Positions 33,416-43,717 of a stretch of 64,000 nt of DNA are shown piece by piece. The notes under the pieces are model-generated. The model was not told the origin of the DNA. It ran no database searches and worked only from the letters and a program-made list of their open reading frames with translations. Source of the stretch: Neofusicoccum parvum. Its lineage: Eukaryota > Ascomycota > Dothideomycetes > Botryosphaeriales > Botryosphaeriaceae. The stretch spans positions 2,666,001-2,730,000 of the forward strand of contig CP087210.1 in NCBI GenBank assembly GCA_020912385.1, written 5' to 3'. Numbering within the stretch: the stretch's first letter is position 1; each line of letters starts with the position of its first letter. The position numbers were made by a program, and so were the translations under genes.

Positions 33416-34414
33416 ATGGCTGCTGCAACTGACTTCCAGCCGGCGCGCTTTCTGCAGTCCGTCGCGCAGGGGCCGGCGACGCAGGTCCAGGATCCGCATC
33501 AGGAACAGGACTGGCGCCGCAAGCCTGCCCTGCTGATCCTGAACCAGCCCGTCGCCAGCGTCGACCTGCTCATGCGCCTGTGGCCCCACACCGGCTTCCG
33601 CCTCTGCGCCGACGGCGGCGCCAACAGGCTGTACGACACCTTCGACGGCGTCGACGACGCCCCAGCGCGCCGCGAGGAATTTGTACGTCCCGGCAGACCG
33701 AGTGTTTGATCACCGCAGGCCCCCGGGCCCGACACGCCGTCACCCCCTCCGCTCTCTCCACCTCTGCCTCCGCCCCGCTAACGCCTTCCGGCGCGCCTCG
33801 TCCAGCTGCCGTCCGTCATCCACGGCGACCTCGACTCGCTGCGCGACGACGTGCGCGCCTACTACCAGGCCCACGGCGTCCGCATCTCGCGCGACCCGGA
33901 CCAGTACTCGACCGACTTCGGCAAGGCCGTCAAGCAGATCGCCGCCGCCGCGCCGCCGTCGCCCCAGGCCTCGGGCGGCGGCGCCAGCTGCCGCGAGATC
34001 CTGATCCTGTGCACGCTGGGCGGCCGCGTCGACCAGGGCCTCGGGCTGCTCTACGAGATGCTGCGCATCCAGAACGCCCGCCCGGACACGCGCCTGTGGC
34101 TGTTCTCCGAGTCGAGCGTGTCGTTCATCCTGCCGCCCGGCGAGAGCCGCGTCGCCGCGCCAGTCGCTTCCGCTGCGCCCGGAACGGATGGCAGCCCGCT
34201 GGCGAGGGGCGTCTTCACTGAGAACGTGGGCATCCTGCCCGCTTTCGGCCCTGCCACCATCTCGACGACCGGGCTGGAGTGGGACGTCACCGATTGGCCC
34301 ACGAGCGTCGATGGCAACGTCAGCACCAGCAATCATGTCAAGGGTGAGTACGTGACGGTTAAGACGGATGCAAAGGTTTTGTTTACGATAGAGAGAGCGA
34401 CGTCGCTGCCCTGA
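33416..34414 (+). CDS. THI80: Thiamine pyrophosphokinase
   Basis: Transfers pyrophosphate from ATP to thiamine to make thiamine diphosphate, in the cytosol. Two exons (33416-33682 and 33806-34414), joined in phase 0 across a 123-nt intron with GTACGT/CAG ends, give 291 aa. The catalytic domain shows PALLILNQPV, FRLCADGGANRLYD (substrate/ATP site), VIHGDLDSLRDDV, the TDFGKAVKQI element and ILCTLGGRVDQGLGLLYEM. The thiamine-binding C-terminal sheet includes VGILPAFGPATISTTGLEWD and the ISTSNH-like NVSTSNHVKGEYVTV. Length and domain order match fungal THI80. Confidence 0.94.
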
Positions 34415-34993
34415 CGAGGGCGTCTTGGATGGATGGCCGGGGATCGGGGAGCTGATCCGATTGGAGACGTGATGATGATTTGCGCAACGCATTTGGAAAG
34501 GCGCGCCCACCATCGTTGCTGGTTGTTGGACCTGAATCAAGGACGCACTCCCATGATCGTCCCGCCTTTTGGAGGCAGCAAGGCACAAGCCGGTCAGGTG
34601 ACCGGATGCGCCATTTGAACTAGATTACTGAAGATACGACCGCCAACCAATTGGGTCATTATATCGTTAGAGGTGGATTTTGAGTTTGTAGTTAGACCCT
34701 GTCGTGTATGTAGCGTGTAACAAATGCATCACTTGCAATATGAACGTTGAACATCGGCACTGATGCTCGGTTCCAAGTGCTTCTTCCAATTGATATGCTG
34801 TAGGGGTTGGAAGAGCCCATGACCTCCGTGTGGTAACAGATGCGCAAAATCCGAAACATTCATTCGTCATCGTCCTTTTGTCTTGGTGTTGAACCATGTC
34901 TGCTTTTCGTATGTACTAGATCCCTTGCCATTTTTGTTCCTGTGCTTCCCAAACGCCTTTCAATGCGATCGTCTCATTTTGCTACGCTAAGGC
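34415..34993. other. Convergent 3' flanks
   Basis: About 580 bp between the convergent thiamine pyrophosphokinase and phosphoserine aminotransferase genes. AT content is higher than in the genes. No gene. Confidence 0.5.
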
Positions 34994-36327
34994 TTACAGA
35001 CCCTTCGCATACTCCTCCAAGTACTGCGCAAGCTTCTGAGCTCCTTCCAGGGGAACAGCGTTGTCTGCGGACGCCCATGTTAGAAAGATGGTCTGAAATT
35101 GTATGAGTTGAAGCACTTACAGTTGCTGATTCTGATACCACCAACGCTCCGGTGGCCCTTCAAGCCAGTCAGGCCCCTCTTCTCCGCACCGGCCAGGAAC
35201 TCCTTCTCCTTTGCGTCATCGCCTCCATGCACTCTGAAGCACAGGTTCATCCTGCTCCTGACCGTCTTGTCCGGGACGACCTTGTACACATCCGGATACT
35301 TGTCTAGCACGCCGTACAGCAGCTCAGCCTTCTGGTTCGAGATTTGCTCCTGGCCGCCGATCTTCTGCGCGCCATACGACTGCACGAGGCTCTGCATGAC
35401 CTGGCCCGCAACCCACACGTCAAAGATGGGCAGGGTGTTGTAGAGGGAGTTATTCTTGGCAATGGTCGGCCAGTCAAAGACGATGGGGCCGATAGGGAGG
35501 TCGAGCTGCCTCAGCAGCTCGGGAGACGCGGACGGCGAGTGCGGCGGCAGCAGCGACTTCTTCACGATGACAATGGTGATGCCGGCGTTGCCAATGTTCT
35601 TCTGCGCGCCGCCGAAGATGACCGAGTACTTGCGCACGTCGATCTTGCGGCTGATGAAGTTGGACGACATGTCCGCGACCACCGGCGGCGCGTCCTCGCC
35701 CTCCAGGGCGGCGGGGAAGCCCTGCATCTCGACGCCGTCCACCGTCTCGTTGTCGCAGTAGTAGACAAACGCGGGGCCGGGCTTCCGCGGCGTGAGCGTC
35801 CACTCCGACTCGGCGGGGATCACGCCAAACTTGCCGCCGTTGGCCTTGCGCGCGTCGACGGCGACATTGACGTGCGGCGCGCCCACCAGCCGCGCCGCCT
35901 CCTGCGACGCCTTGAGCGACCACGACCCGGTGACCAGGTAGTCCGCGCGCAGCTCGTCCCGGACCTCCTTGCGCAGGCGCTCCAGGACCTCGGCCTCCCT
36001 GCCCGCGCCCAGCTCCGCCTCGGCGCGGGCTCGCCGCTTCTCCACCCAGATCGACACCATGTTGTACACGACGGCGCTGAACTCGCCGCTGCCGCCGCCC
36101 TGTAGGAACAGGATCTCGTAGTCGTCCGGGATGTCGTAGAGCTTGGTCAGCCCGTCCTTGGCGTCCGCCAGGATCGCGTTCGCCTCGGGCGACCGATGCG
36201 AGATCTCGCAGATGCCGATGCCCTTGTCGTTGTAGTTGAGCAGCGCCGACGCGGCGCGCTCCAGGACGTGCGTGGGCAGCGGCGCGGGGCCCGCGCCGAA
36301 GTAGAAGATGTCTGAGCGGGAAGGCAT
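34994..36327 (-). CDS. SER1: Phosphoserine aminotransferase
   Basis: PLP enzyme converting 3-phosphohydroxypyruvate and glutamate to phosphoserine; serine synthesis. Two exons. Exon 1 is 36327-35121 and ends after the first base of a Tyr codon. Exon 2 is 35064-34994 and encodes NAVPLEGAQKLAQYLEEYAK plus GL and the stop. Together they give 425 aa. The start ATG at 36327 begins MPSRSDIFYFGAGPAPLP, the standard family start. Diagnostic elements are EISHRSPEA, FLQGGGSGEFSAV, VTGSWSLKASQEAA, VADMSSNFISRKIDV, and FGGAQKNIGNAG with the PLP Schiff-base lysine. The C-terminal domain ends KGHRSVGGIRISNY. The intron is 56 nt (GTAAGT/CAG). TGACTC-like sites upstream are listed separately. Confidence 0.95.
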
Positions 36328-37054
36328 TGTATGTGACGGTGTACGATTGGGGGCTCCGGCGTGGTTCAATTGATTGAGAGTGAGAGAGGGTGGTGAGGTG
36401 GCGGGGAGTCAGAGGTTGCGAAAGTTTAGGTAAAATTCATAGACTCATTCCGTCGGAAGATGCTCAGCGCACCACCGTGTTGGCTGCATGACTCCTCGCC
36501 TTCTCCGCCTCCGCCGGCGGGGTATGCCCCTCCCGATCTCGGCGCGGTTTTCCTGGCCGGTCGCACCTTCCCCGCGAGCTTGTCAAGTGTCAACCCACAG
36601 GCACCTCTCTAGAGCCATGCCGTTTGAGTGCAACTTCCGGCGGATGTTTTCACAGGTCGTTCCGGTCCCCTTCTCGGCCCGCTCCCGTTGTCGGAACGTC
36701 AGTGATCCGCGGTGGAATTGGTGACGCAGGAATTTGGACACTCGGACCGTTTCTGGGATAGACTTCGGAAACTTTGCACTGAAAGCAGACCTCCAGAAGG
36801 CTTAAAACGTCTCGACAGACCAAGTGGAACCTTGCTCCATATACTTACTATCTTGCAGTCTTTCTCAGCAGGGCTGATCTCGTTCGGAAGGGGTAACAAG
36901 GTGAGAAGTGTGTGAAGGATCTCTAGCCAATATCCACATCAGCGATCCACGGTAGACTAACCGAAGTCCGCCCGTAGTATGCTTGATAATAGCATTTGAT
37001 TGTGCCTTTGTCATCCACAACCTGGATTCTCTTCGAGAACATCCAGTGTTGGTA
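36328..37054. other. Intergenic between SER1 and tRNA-Leu(CAA)
   Basis: About 730 bp holding the SER1 promoter and the 5' flank of the tRNA gene. Nothing else recognised. Confidence 0.5.
36442..36494. promoter_or_regulatory. Two TGACTC-like (Gcn4/CPC1-type) sites upstream of SER1
   Basis: TGACTC at 36489-36494 (plus strand) and its reverse complement GACTCA at 36442-36447. They lie about 115-165 bp upstream of the SER1 start. The motif is the core of the general amino-acid control site bound by Gcn4/CPC1. Six-base motifs arise by chance, so the assignment rests on context. Confidence 0.3.
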
Positions 37055-37162
37055 GGCAACGTGGCCGAGTGGTTATGGCGGTAGACTCAAGTCTCTTGGC
37101 TGCTTCAAGCAGTCTGCATTCTACTGGAGCAATCCGCATGGGTTCGAGTCCCATCGTTGTCA
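37055..37162 (+). tRNA. tRNA-Leu (anticodon CAA), intron-containing
   Basis: Cloverleaf drawn by hand. The acceptor stem pairs GGCAACG with CGTTGTC, with discriminator A at 37162. The D-arm is GCCGAGTGGTTATGGC (A box intact). The anticodon stem pairs GTAGA with TCTAC, and anticodon CAA is at 37088-37090. The long variable arm has stem GGA/TCC. The T-arm is ATGGG-TTCGAGT-CCCAT (B box intact). A 27-nt intron (37092-37118) sits at the canonical 37/38 position. The mature length is 81 nt before CCA addition. Confidence 0.95.
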
Positions 37163-37170
37163 ACATCTTC

Positions 37171-37176
37171 TTTTTT
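37171..37176 (+). terminator. RNA polymerase III terminator
   Basis: A run of six T nine bases after the tRNA-Leu(CAA) 3' end, the usual Pol III stop signal. Confidence 0.85.
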
Positions 37177-38139
37177 GCCCTTCGTCTGCTTGACTAGGCC
37201 GTGGAAGAGCAAACGTTTTGGATGGTGTGGACTCACATCAAGATGGGTCAGCGTTTTGAGCCGTAACGGTGGATGGGAGCCTGTCGGAATGTGACAGTGA
37301 GAAGCGGCAGTGAGCGATTGCATACCTAGTTGGCGCAGCGAGGACAATAGTTGGAGACTCTTACTTGGATCTACGGGAAATACAGCCTTGCGCGTATGCA
37401 GACGTGCTCTACTACATTTGTACTAACCAGACGCGAGGGCCCATCTGTGGATCATGAAGTTGTGGACCATTTGGTCAACGTTGCGAAGCGGAAACGAACA
37501 ACATTTGCGACAGCGGTGGCTCCCTGGGCAAACAATGCCATCTCGTTGTACACGTTGTGCAACTGAGCCCATCTATCATAGTCCGACACTATTGACAACT
37601 CGATTAGCTGTGGAAATTTGTCGGGAGTGGAGTGCTTTCGTTTGGCTTGTTTTCACTCCCAGTGTTCCCCTCCGTCACCAGAAAAAATATCCCGAAATCC
37701 CGAAGCTGGTATTCCAGACAAATGATCACAAACAGTGAATTGAGGGCTTCTCTACAGATAATACTCCGCGCGAGGATCAAGTCACGTTTCCTGTTTTCCA
37801 ATTCAATGGCCATTTGACCACTCTATCTTGACAGTTGTTTTAGATCATGAAGTGGTTTCCTGACATGGAACGAATTATTCAGGTATGTACTGTTGGAATC
37901 GATCCGGGACTGCCAGCCGCTCTTTTCTGTTGATGGCCACTGGTGAGCGACAATCTGTCCCAGTTCTTGGGAACACTGCTGCCATGGATGCTGACTTGGT
38001 GAAGGTCTTTTGCCGATGGAGTGACTAGGCAATGCAGCGGTCTAATAAAGCCTCCGAAGTTAACGACGTCACTTTGGAGGCCTCTTCTTTTAAAAGCATC
38101 TTTCCTTTGATAAGGCTGCTAGACCTCCTGGAGATTGCT
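37177..38139. other. AT-rich intergenic
   Basis: About 960 bp downstream of the tRNA gene. Short frames only, none convincing. Composition shifts towards A+T compared with the coding regions to the left. Confidence 0.45.
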
Positions 38140-38460
38140 TCAATCGAAGATAGGGAGCGTTATTTCGTTTCATGAGCGTCAGAAAATTGTTGAGATTGCA
38201 AGCTCGGAATTTGTTTGCTCTTCGTAACCGCAGCTTTATCTTTCCCGCTTGCCGCCGTGGTGGATGCTTGCATAACAACAGGCAATGCCCCTTCATCAGA
38301 TATCACCCAGCAGGAGTATGTAATAATATTTGGTTACATTGCACAAGTACTGATCGGGCAAGACAAAGTGAAAAGACAGACCCGGGCTGGATGCTTCTTG
38401 AGCGTTGTTCTTTGGGCCATTAGTAGATATGACCTTTGCTTCGGCATCTTCGCTATATAA
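38140..38460 (+). pseudogene. Possible remnant of a membrane-protein frame
   Basis: A plus-strand frame contains hydrophobic, protein-like segments such as LFVTAALSFPLAAVVDACIT, YVIIFGYIAQVLIGQDKVK and FLSVVLWAISRYDLCFGIFA. It has no convincing start and no downstream continuation. A minus-strand frame over the same bases is also open, so the direction is not secure. Possibly a fragment of a decayed gene. Confidence 0.22.
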
Positions 38461-38675
38461 GACGGAGGCAGCATCTTTGAGTTTGAGGTGATTGTCTTCA
38501 TTAGGTGTCAATGTTGATAGCTTCTTGTTCTCATGCAATGTTATCTTCGTGTTGAAAATCTGAAGGTAGGCTCAGCTGATGCTAAGCGTCGTCTCCTTCT
38601 ATAGGATTCTCGTTTCTCCTAAGGACATGACTGTAATGTTAAAAGTTTTAGCATGCATCGACGCTCCTAATCGCT

Positions 38676-39612
38676 ATGGCTAGTACTCGGCTCTCTACAT
38701 ATTTATTAATAGAAATTAATTACATTTACTTCCACATCGCTTTACTAAGGGCCTGGAAAATTGAGAGGTGGTACGTAGCTGGACGGAAGGCTAAAGTTAT
38801 TGGCTTTGTAAGGCGTGCAATGGAGATCTTTGACTCTACAATTGGTTCCTACCCAGCAATTAACAGAAGGTACTTTGATATCGCCCCGTCAGATAACGAC
38901 CGCTTGTTACAAATAAGGAAAGAAATATTTACGTTCAACAACGCACAGGAACCCACTCGAAAGGGTAAAAAGTCTATCACAGGTGCGAAAAGCTACTTGA
39001 TAAAGAAAGCTCCAGAGGGAGTGGCTGGTTAAGGGACGGTGAAAATAGAGGAATTGTTCGACCAAACAACAAAAGAGTTGGGCTAATGACCAGCTAGCTC
39101 TGTGGAAAAACCTTTCTCACGCACAATATATTTATTGTGCGCGGGGAAAATTTCCAGACAAACTCACTCCTTTATGCAAATATCAGATCGACCTAACGAG
39201 GCTAAACCCCGGTGCTGAGGAGATTGGAGAACTTCTAATATACTGGAAGTTACAGAGGAAGACTAAGCGCCGCCTTCGTATGTATCCGGAATCACTGCTA
39301 CCGCTTATCATTTCGAATATCGCTACCTTGAATGGGATGAACGTAGGTTCGGCCAAAAATATCACCAAGGTGATGTTAACATGAACCAACAAAGTTAAGT
39401 CCGCTGTTGAAGAGACCTTAATAGACGGCATAGACGGTTCCGCAAGTCAACCCCTCGATAAACTAATGTGAAGATCATTGCACACGTCGAAAGTGCGTAC
39501 AAAATCATGGACCAAAATCGGTTTTTCCTGACGATAAAACGGATCGAAGCAGTTCAGGCAAGATGACCTACGAAATTAATAGGAAGCGAATTATACATTG
39601 TTCTTTTCAAGT
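38676..39612 (+). pseudogene. Decayed protein-coding gene in the inter-tRNA island
   Basis: Successive plus-strand segments look like one protein broken by mutations. An open frame from 38676 gives KVIGFVRRAMEIFDSTIG and RRYFDIAPSDNDRLLQIRKE. It hits an in-frame TAA at 39030-39032, then continues in the same frame as TVKIEELFDQTTKELG. The frame then shifts and continues as ANDQLALWKNLSHAQYIYCA, later NPGAEEIGELLIYWKLQRKT and MYPESLLPLIISNIATLNGM, to a TGA near 39382. A further piece, VKIIAHVESAYKIMDQNRFF, lies around 39,470-39,530 in another frame. No family recognised. At least two stops and two frame changes make an active gene unlikely. Confidence 0.45.
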
Positions 39613-39771
39613 AGGCTGATCAGTCCCATCTGATCATCAACTACCCAATAAAACCGCAATCCTTTAACCTCGCCCATCGAAGGGGATTCTTATTGAGGCG
39701 AGAACTAATGGTAGTATATATTGTTTGAAGGTAAACTTCCTTCCATCAACTAAGGGATTTTCCCTGTTGTC

Positions 39772-39936
39772 GGCGAGGTGGCCGAGTGGTTATGGCGTAA
39801 GTTCCTCACACCACGAGCATCACCTCCAACATTCTCTAACAACCTCAATAGGCTAGTTTCAGGACATCTCTCAAGGGAGTTCCGAAGCGGATTACTAGTG
39901 GAGCAATCCTCGTGGGTTCGAGTCCCACCCTCGTCA
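39772..39936 (+). tRNA. tRNA-Leu (anticodon CAG) with two introns, one spliceosomal-like
   Basis: Acceptor stem GGCGAGG/CCTCGTC, discriminator A at 39936. The D-arm is GCCGAGTGGTTATGGC (A box intact). The anticodon stem pairs CTAGT (39853-39857) with ACTAG (39894-39898), and anticodon CAG is at 39860-39862. The variable arm stem is GGA/TCC. The T-arm is GTGGG-TTCGAGT-CCCAC (B box intact). A canonical 37/38 intron of 29 nt occupies 39864-39892. A second 55-nt insert (39797-39851) separates the D-stem from base 26 and the anticodon stem. Removing both gives an 81-nt tRNA-Leu that lines up base for base with the CAA isoacceptor at 37 kb. The gene is followed by a T5 terminator. It could be a dead gene with an insertion, but every other position is intact. 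Confidence 0.85.
39797..39851 (+). other. Spliceosomal-type intron-like insert in the D-arm/anticodon-stem junction of tRNA-Leu(CAG)
   Basis: 55 nt. It begins GTAAGT (39797-39802), contains a fungal-type branch motif CTCTAAC (39834-39840) with the branch A 12 nt before the 3' end, and ends AATAG (39847-39851). These are the signals seen in the mRNA introns of this window. The canonical tRNA endonuclease intron position (37/38) is separately occupied. Confidence 0.75.
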
Positions 39937-39941
39937 ATATC

Positions 39942-39946
39942 TTTTT
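39942..39946 (+). terminator. RNA polymerase III terminator
   Basis: T5 six bases after the tRNA-Leu(CAG) 3' end, with a further T6 run shortly downstream. Confidence 0.8.
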
Positions 39947-40365
39947 GCTTTTTTGCATCGTGGTTGGTGGCTGATAGGGAGGATGCGGGGGTGGTGGATA
40001 GCCTGGAAATTTGATGGTGGAGCCACTAACATTCTTTTTGCCGAGCACTTTACGCCGTGAAAGTTTGGCGGGGACGGGATGATCTTAGATGCTCGTGAAT
40101 GTCTTTCTATGCCCTGTCCTCAAATTTCGGTAGTTGATAGGAGCGCATGCGGGCGATTGGAAGATGTTCAAGTCTTTTGAGCGGATGACTATCCTTCACT
40201 CACGCTGCCAGCATTGGTAGGGATAGTAAAAACTTGGAAGGCCTCGAGACCACATGCAATTATTGCTCTCTATACTCCGTTTCTCTTTACCCAGGGTTTG
40301 AAAGCCTCCCGGTACTCTTTGTTGAACATTCTGCCCTCATCTAGCAAAACCGCCATTCCATCCAT
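39947..40365. other. Intergenic
   Basis: About 420 bp between the tRNA gene and the stop codon of the minus-strand folylpolyglutamate synthase gene. No gene. Confidence 0.5.
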
Positions 40366-42066
40366 CTACTTGCTATCAAGCACCTCCAGCGCCCCACCGA
40401 CCAAGTGCAAGCTTCCCGTAATCAGAACCTTGACCTCGTCGCCCTGCCCCTGATGCCCCGCCGCCGCCTTCGCAGCAACATCCCGCGCAAACTTGACCGC
40501 CTCCTCAATCGTCTTCACGACCTTAACATCTGTCTCCGGATCGATCTCCAACCACGTCTTCGCCAGCGCGTCCTGCACGGCCAGCTTCTCCACCTCATCG
40601 GCATTCGTGTTCATACTGACCAGATCGGGCTTGTACCCCGTCTCCTGGAAGGTCAGGTTCGTCGTGAAGACGGCGTGGGTGAACGGCCTCCGGGCCCCGA
40701 TGCCGGCCGACAGCGCGGCGTGCAGCGCCCGCGCCAGCGCCGCGGCGTCGCGCGTCTGCTGGTTGAAGATGAGGACGCGGGGTCGGTCCTCGCCGCCGGC
40801 GGCGGCGATCTCGTCGGCGAACCAGCGGCCGGCGACCTCGATGCTGTCGAGCGTGTGGGCGCCGTCGACGTGCCAGGCGACGCCGTGCTCGCGGCGGATC
40901 TCGCAGCGGCCGGGCCAGCGCACGCACTCGAGGCCGGCGCGGAACGCGGCGGGCAGCTCCCACGCGGCCAGGTCGGCGGGCGCGGGCATGTCGGCGCGGC
41001 CCAGCGCGCGCAGGTGGCTCGCGGCGACGGCGACGGCGAGGCTGGCGTTGGTCTTCTGGAAGTCGGCGGCCAGGCCCAGCCGCACGGCGTCGAGCTGCGG
41101 GAGCCGCGCGACCTCGACCAGCTCGGGGGCGCCCTTCTCGGCGGCGCGGGCGCGCAGGACGGCGGCGGCGTCGGGGCTCTGCGGGACGGACAGCGCGGCG
41201 GCGCCGGGCTTGAAGATGCCGGCCTTGTGCCAGGCGATCTCCGGCAGCGTGCTGCCCAGCATGGCGACGTGGTCGATGCCCAGGCTGGTGACGCCGGTGA
41301 CGGTCGGGTGCGCGAGGACGTTGGTGCTGTCGTGCTCGCCGCCGATACCGCACTCGATGACGGCCGTGTCGACGCCCTCGCGCAGGTAGGCGTGCAGCGC
41401 CATGATGGTCAGGAAGCGGAAGTAGACCGGCTTGCTGCCGGGCGCCGTGGCGTCCTGGCCCTCCTTGCGCGCCGCATCCTCCAGCCTGTCCCAGATCTCG
41501 AAGAAGTATTGGGCGAAGGCCTCCTCGCTCAGCGGGGTGTTGTTGATCTGGATGCGCTCGCGGACGGACTTGAGATGCGGCGAGGTGTAGAGGCCGATCT
41601 TCTTGGGGGCGGGGTCGGCGGAGGAGGTGGACTGGTACTGCGAGAGGATTGAGGAGACAAAGGCGCTCGTCGAGCCCTTGCCCTTCGTGCCGGCAATGTG
41701 GATGGGCCTCAATCGGTCAAAGTCTGAGGGCTGCACGTTGCGAGGCTCGGTCAGCTGTGTAGCCCGGCTGGGCGGCAGACGGGGAGCCGCACACCTCATA
41801 GCCGGCCTTGCGGAACCACTCGATCATCTCGGGGATGGCATTCTTGTTCATGCCGAGGCCGGACTTGCGGATGGCGTCGACGATGGAGAAGTTGCTCTGC
41901 AGCGTGTTGAGCGCCGTGACGGCGGCCTGCTGCGCGTCAGTGGGCGTTCTGCTGGGCGCGGGGACAGGCGCACATTGTAGTCGCGCGCCATTCTTGCTGC
42001 AGTGCTGAAGCGGCGCGGGTTCCGGCAGGCAGAGCTGGCCCAGGACCGTGCTGGGCTTATGAGCAT
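40366..42066 (-). CDS. MET7: Folylpolyglutamate synthase (Mur-ligase fold), with mitochondrial presequence
   Basis: Adds glutamates to tetrahydrofolates, retaining them for one-carbon metabolism. Three exons (42066-41974, 41926-41795, 41730-40366), all phase 0, give 529 aa. Exon 1 encodes a presequence rich in Arg, Ser and Ala (MLISPARSWASSACRNPRRF) followed by an internal Met at 41991 that starts MARDYN. That Met is the usual cytosolic start, so dual targeting by two starts is likely. Catalytic features are the P-loop HIAGTKGKGSTSAF, GLYTSPHLKSVRERI, IECGIGGEHDSTN (Mg/substrate) and LGIDHVAMLG. WPGRCEIRREHGVAWHVDGA and HTLDSIEVAGRW complete the ligase core. Introns are very short (47 and 64 nt); the 3' end of intron 1 could instead be 3 nt upstream, adding one Gln. 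Confidence 0.93.
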
Positions 42067-43717
42067 GAGGGACGGGCTGGTGGTGGAGTGTCGCGGAGGG
42101 CCTGCAAAAAGACGCTCCGAATGACTCGCATTGTCGGCGACTTTTTGTCTTCCTGACACAGTCTAGCGTTGCGCGTGCGCGCGTTGCGGAACCTGTCACC
42201 CAGGGCCTCTTCGCGACGGGCTCCCCAAGCCCGCGACTTTGATGTTGTGCCGATATCGCACGGATCGACATGGATGGTTGTGCTGCGCGGGCGACGCCAG
42301 AGAGCAGCCACGAACTGCGTCCTGCAGCACGAAAAAGAAAGGCATCTCGAAGGCGTTCTTCGGGGATATCGGACTTCGGCGACTGCCTCCAGGAAGGCGC
42401 AGGAACAAAAGCACAATGACGGCGTCAGCTGGGGCCTGCTTTCTGTCACTGGAAGGCGGGATTATGAATCCATGCTGGCTGCACAGCCCATCCTTCTGGA
42501 GCTTCGGGACTGCCTATCTGGATTGCTGTGGAGATGGGGCCAGCTGGCAATGATTTGTCTCGTGGTTGTCGACGAGCACCGCAAAGTGAGAACGGAGCAG
42601 GCACTGCGCCACCGAAAATTGACGCACCACGGAAACCCCTTGCAGCTGCCAGGCTCGACAAGACGCTGCCACTGCCGCCGGCCACGAGACACCTGCCTTC
42701 ACCGGCAATCCTCGCTGCAGACCTGCCTGACCCCCACGCGCTGACAGCGTCCCCCACAGCGGGGCCGGCTGGACGCCTTTTGCGCCTGTTCTGGATCTGG
42801 GACGATGCGAAGCGGCTGCGTCGAGAATGCCTTTCTCTGCTGGCGAAAAATTGTCGCGCACGCCATAATGGAGCGAAATCAGAACAGCGCTGTTGTCGCG
42901 ATGGCAGTGGGGACCTGCGGGCTCTGGTGCGGCGCGGGCCTATTCCCGGCATCGGGTTCTGCCTGCAACAGCCGCAATCTGATCGTGGCCTGGAGCGGCA
43001 ATCCGGTGCAGCCCCCGGCTCGAGGGCCCAGGGCGCCGCACAGCGCAGCCATGGCAATGGCGACTCCCTCCGCCTCCTCCGCCGCCGCCGTGCTGCTGCG
43101 CGGTCCAGCAGCCCGAGTGTCCGCTCTGTCAGCGTCACGCGACGAGCCCGCGCCGCCCGCGGATTGGAGCAGCAGCACAGGATGGAGGTCGTCCAATTTA
43201 CGTGCGCCGGATGCGTGAGCCCAGCAGGCGGCTCACTTTGCACCTTCCCCGCAATCCGATTCCAACGGTGGCCCCTGCAGCTGATCATGCAGCCCGTTCG
43301 CTTTGCTTCGGCGCAACATTGATTCGAGCCACAGCTGGACTCGGACGTCAGAGCAGCTCTGCCTCCCGTCTCTGCCGGCCAATGGCGCGGGAGAGAACCG
43401 CTGCAGCCGCGAGGCTTGTCGTCCAACGCCTGCCCTGGGCGCCAGGCCTGCAGCTCGGCGCGGCGATCCGGCTGGCATCGTGAGCCGCTGACACAGCCCA
43501 CCATCACACAATCGCGGCCTGGCCCTCGCCCCACCTGCTGTAGTGAGCGCCATTTTCCGCTTTCTACAGCCCGTTGATGTGCGAGCGGAGTCTGCCCGCT
43601 AGCTGCCCGCTAGCCGCCTCCGAATGGCCCTTTATAGCCCTCCGCGCCGCCACTCCCACGCCGGCCCGTGGACATGCTTCTCCCTGGCCGTGTGTTCTTC
43701 CCCGCGCTCTCGTCGCC
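42067..43717. promoter_or_regulatory. Divergent intergenic region (MET7 / DLD1)
   Basis: About 1.65 kb, GC-rich, between two divergent metabolic genes. Long overlapping frames on both strands (for example 42446-43534 minus) have no domain and look like GC shadows. No specific sites assigned. Confidence 0.5.

Noticed and set aside
40405..41652. Long plus-strand ORF (415 codons) opposite folylpolyglutamate synthase
   Set aside because: Antisense shadow caused by high GC; the minus strand encodes the full set of ligase motifs.
42446..43534. Minus-strand ORF of 362 codons between MET7 and DLD1
   Set aside because: Overlaps equally open plus-strand frames, no domain, lies in a divergent promoter region.
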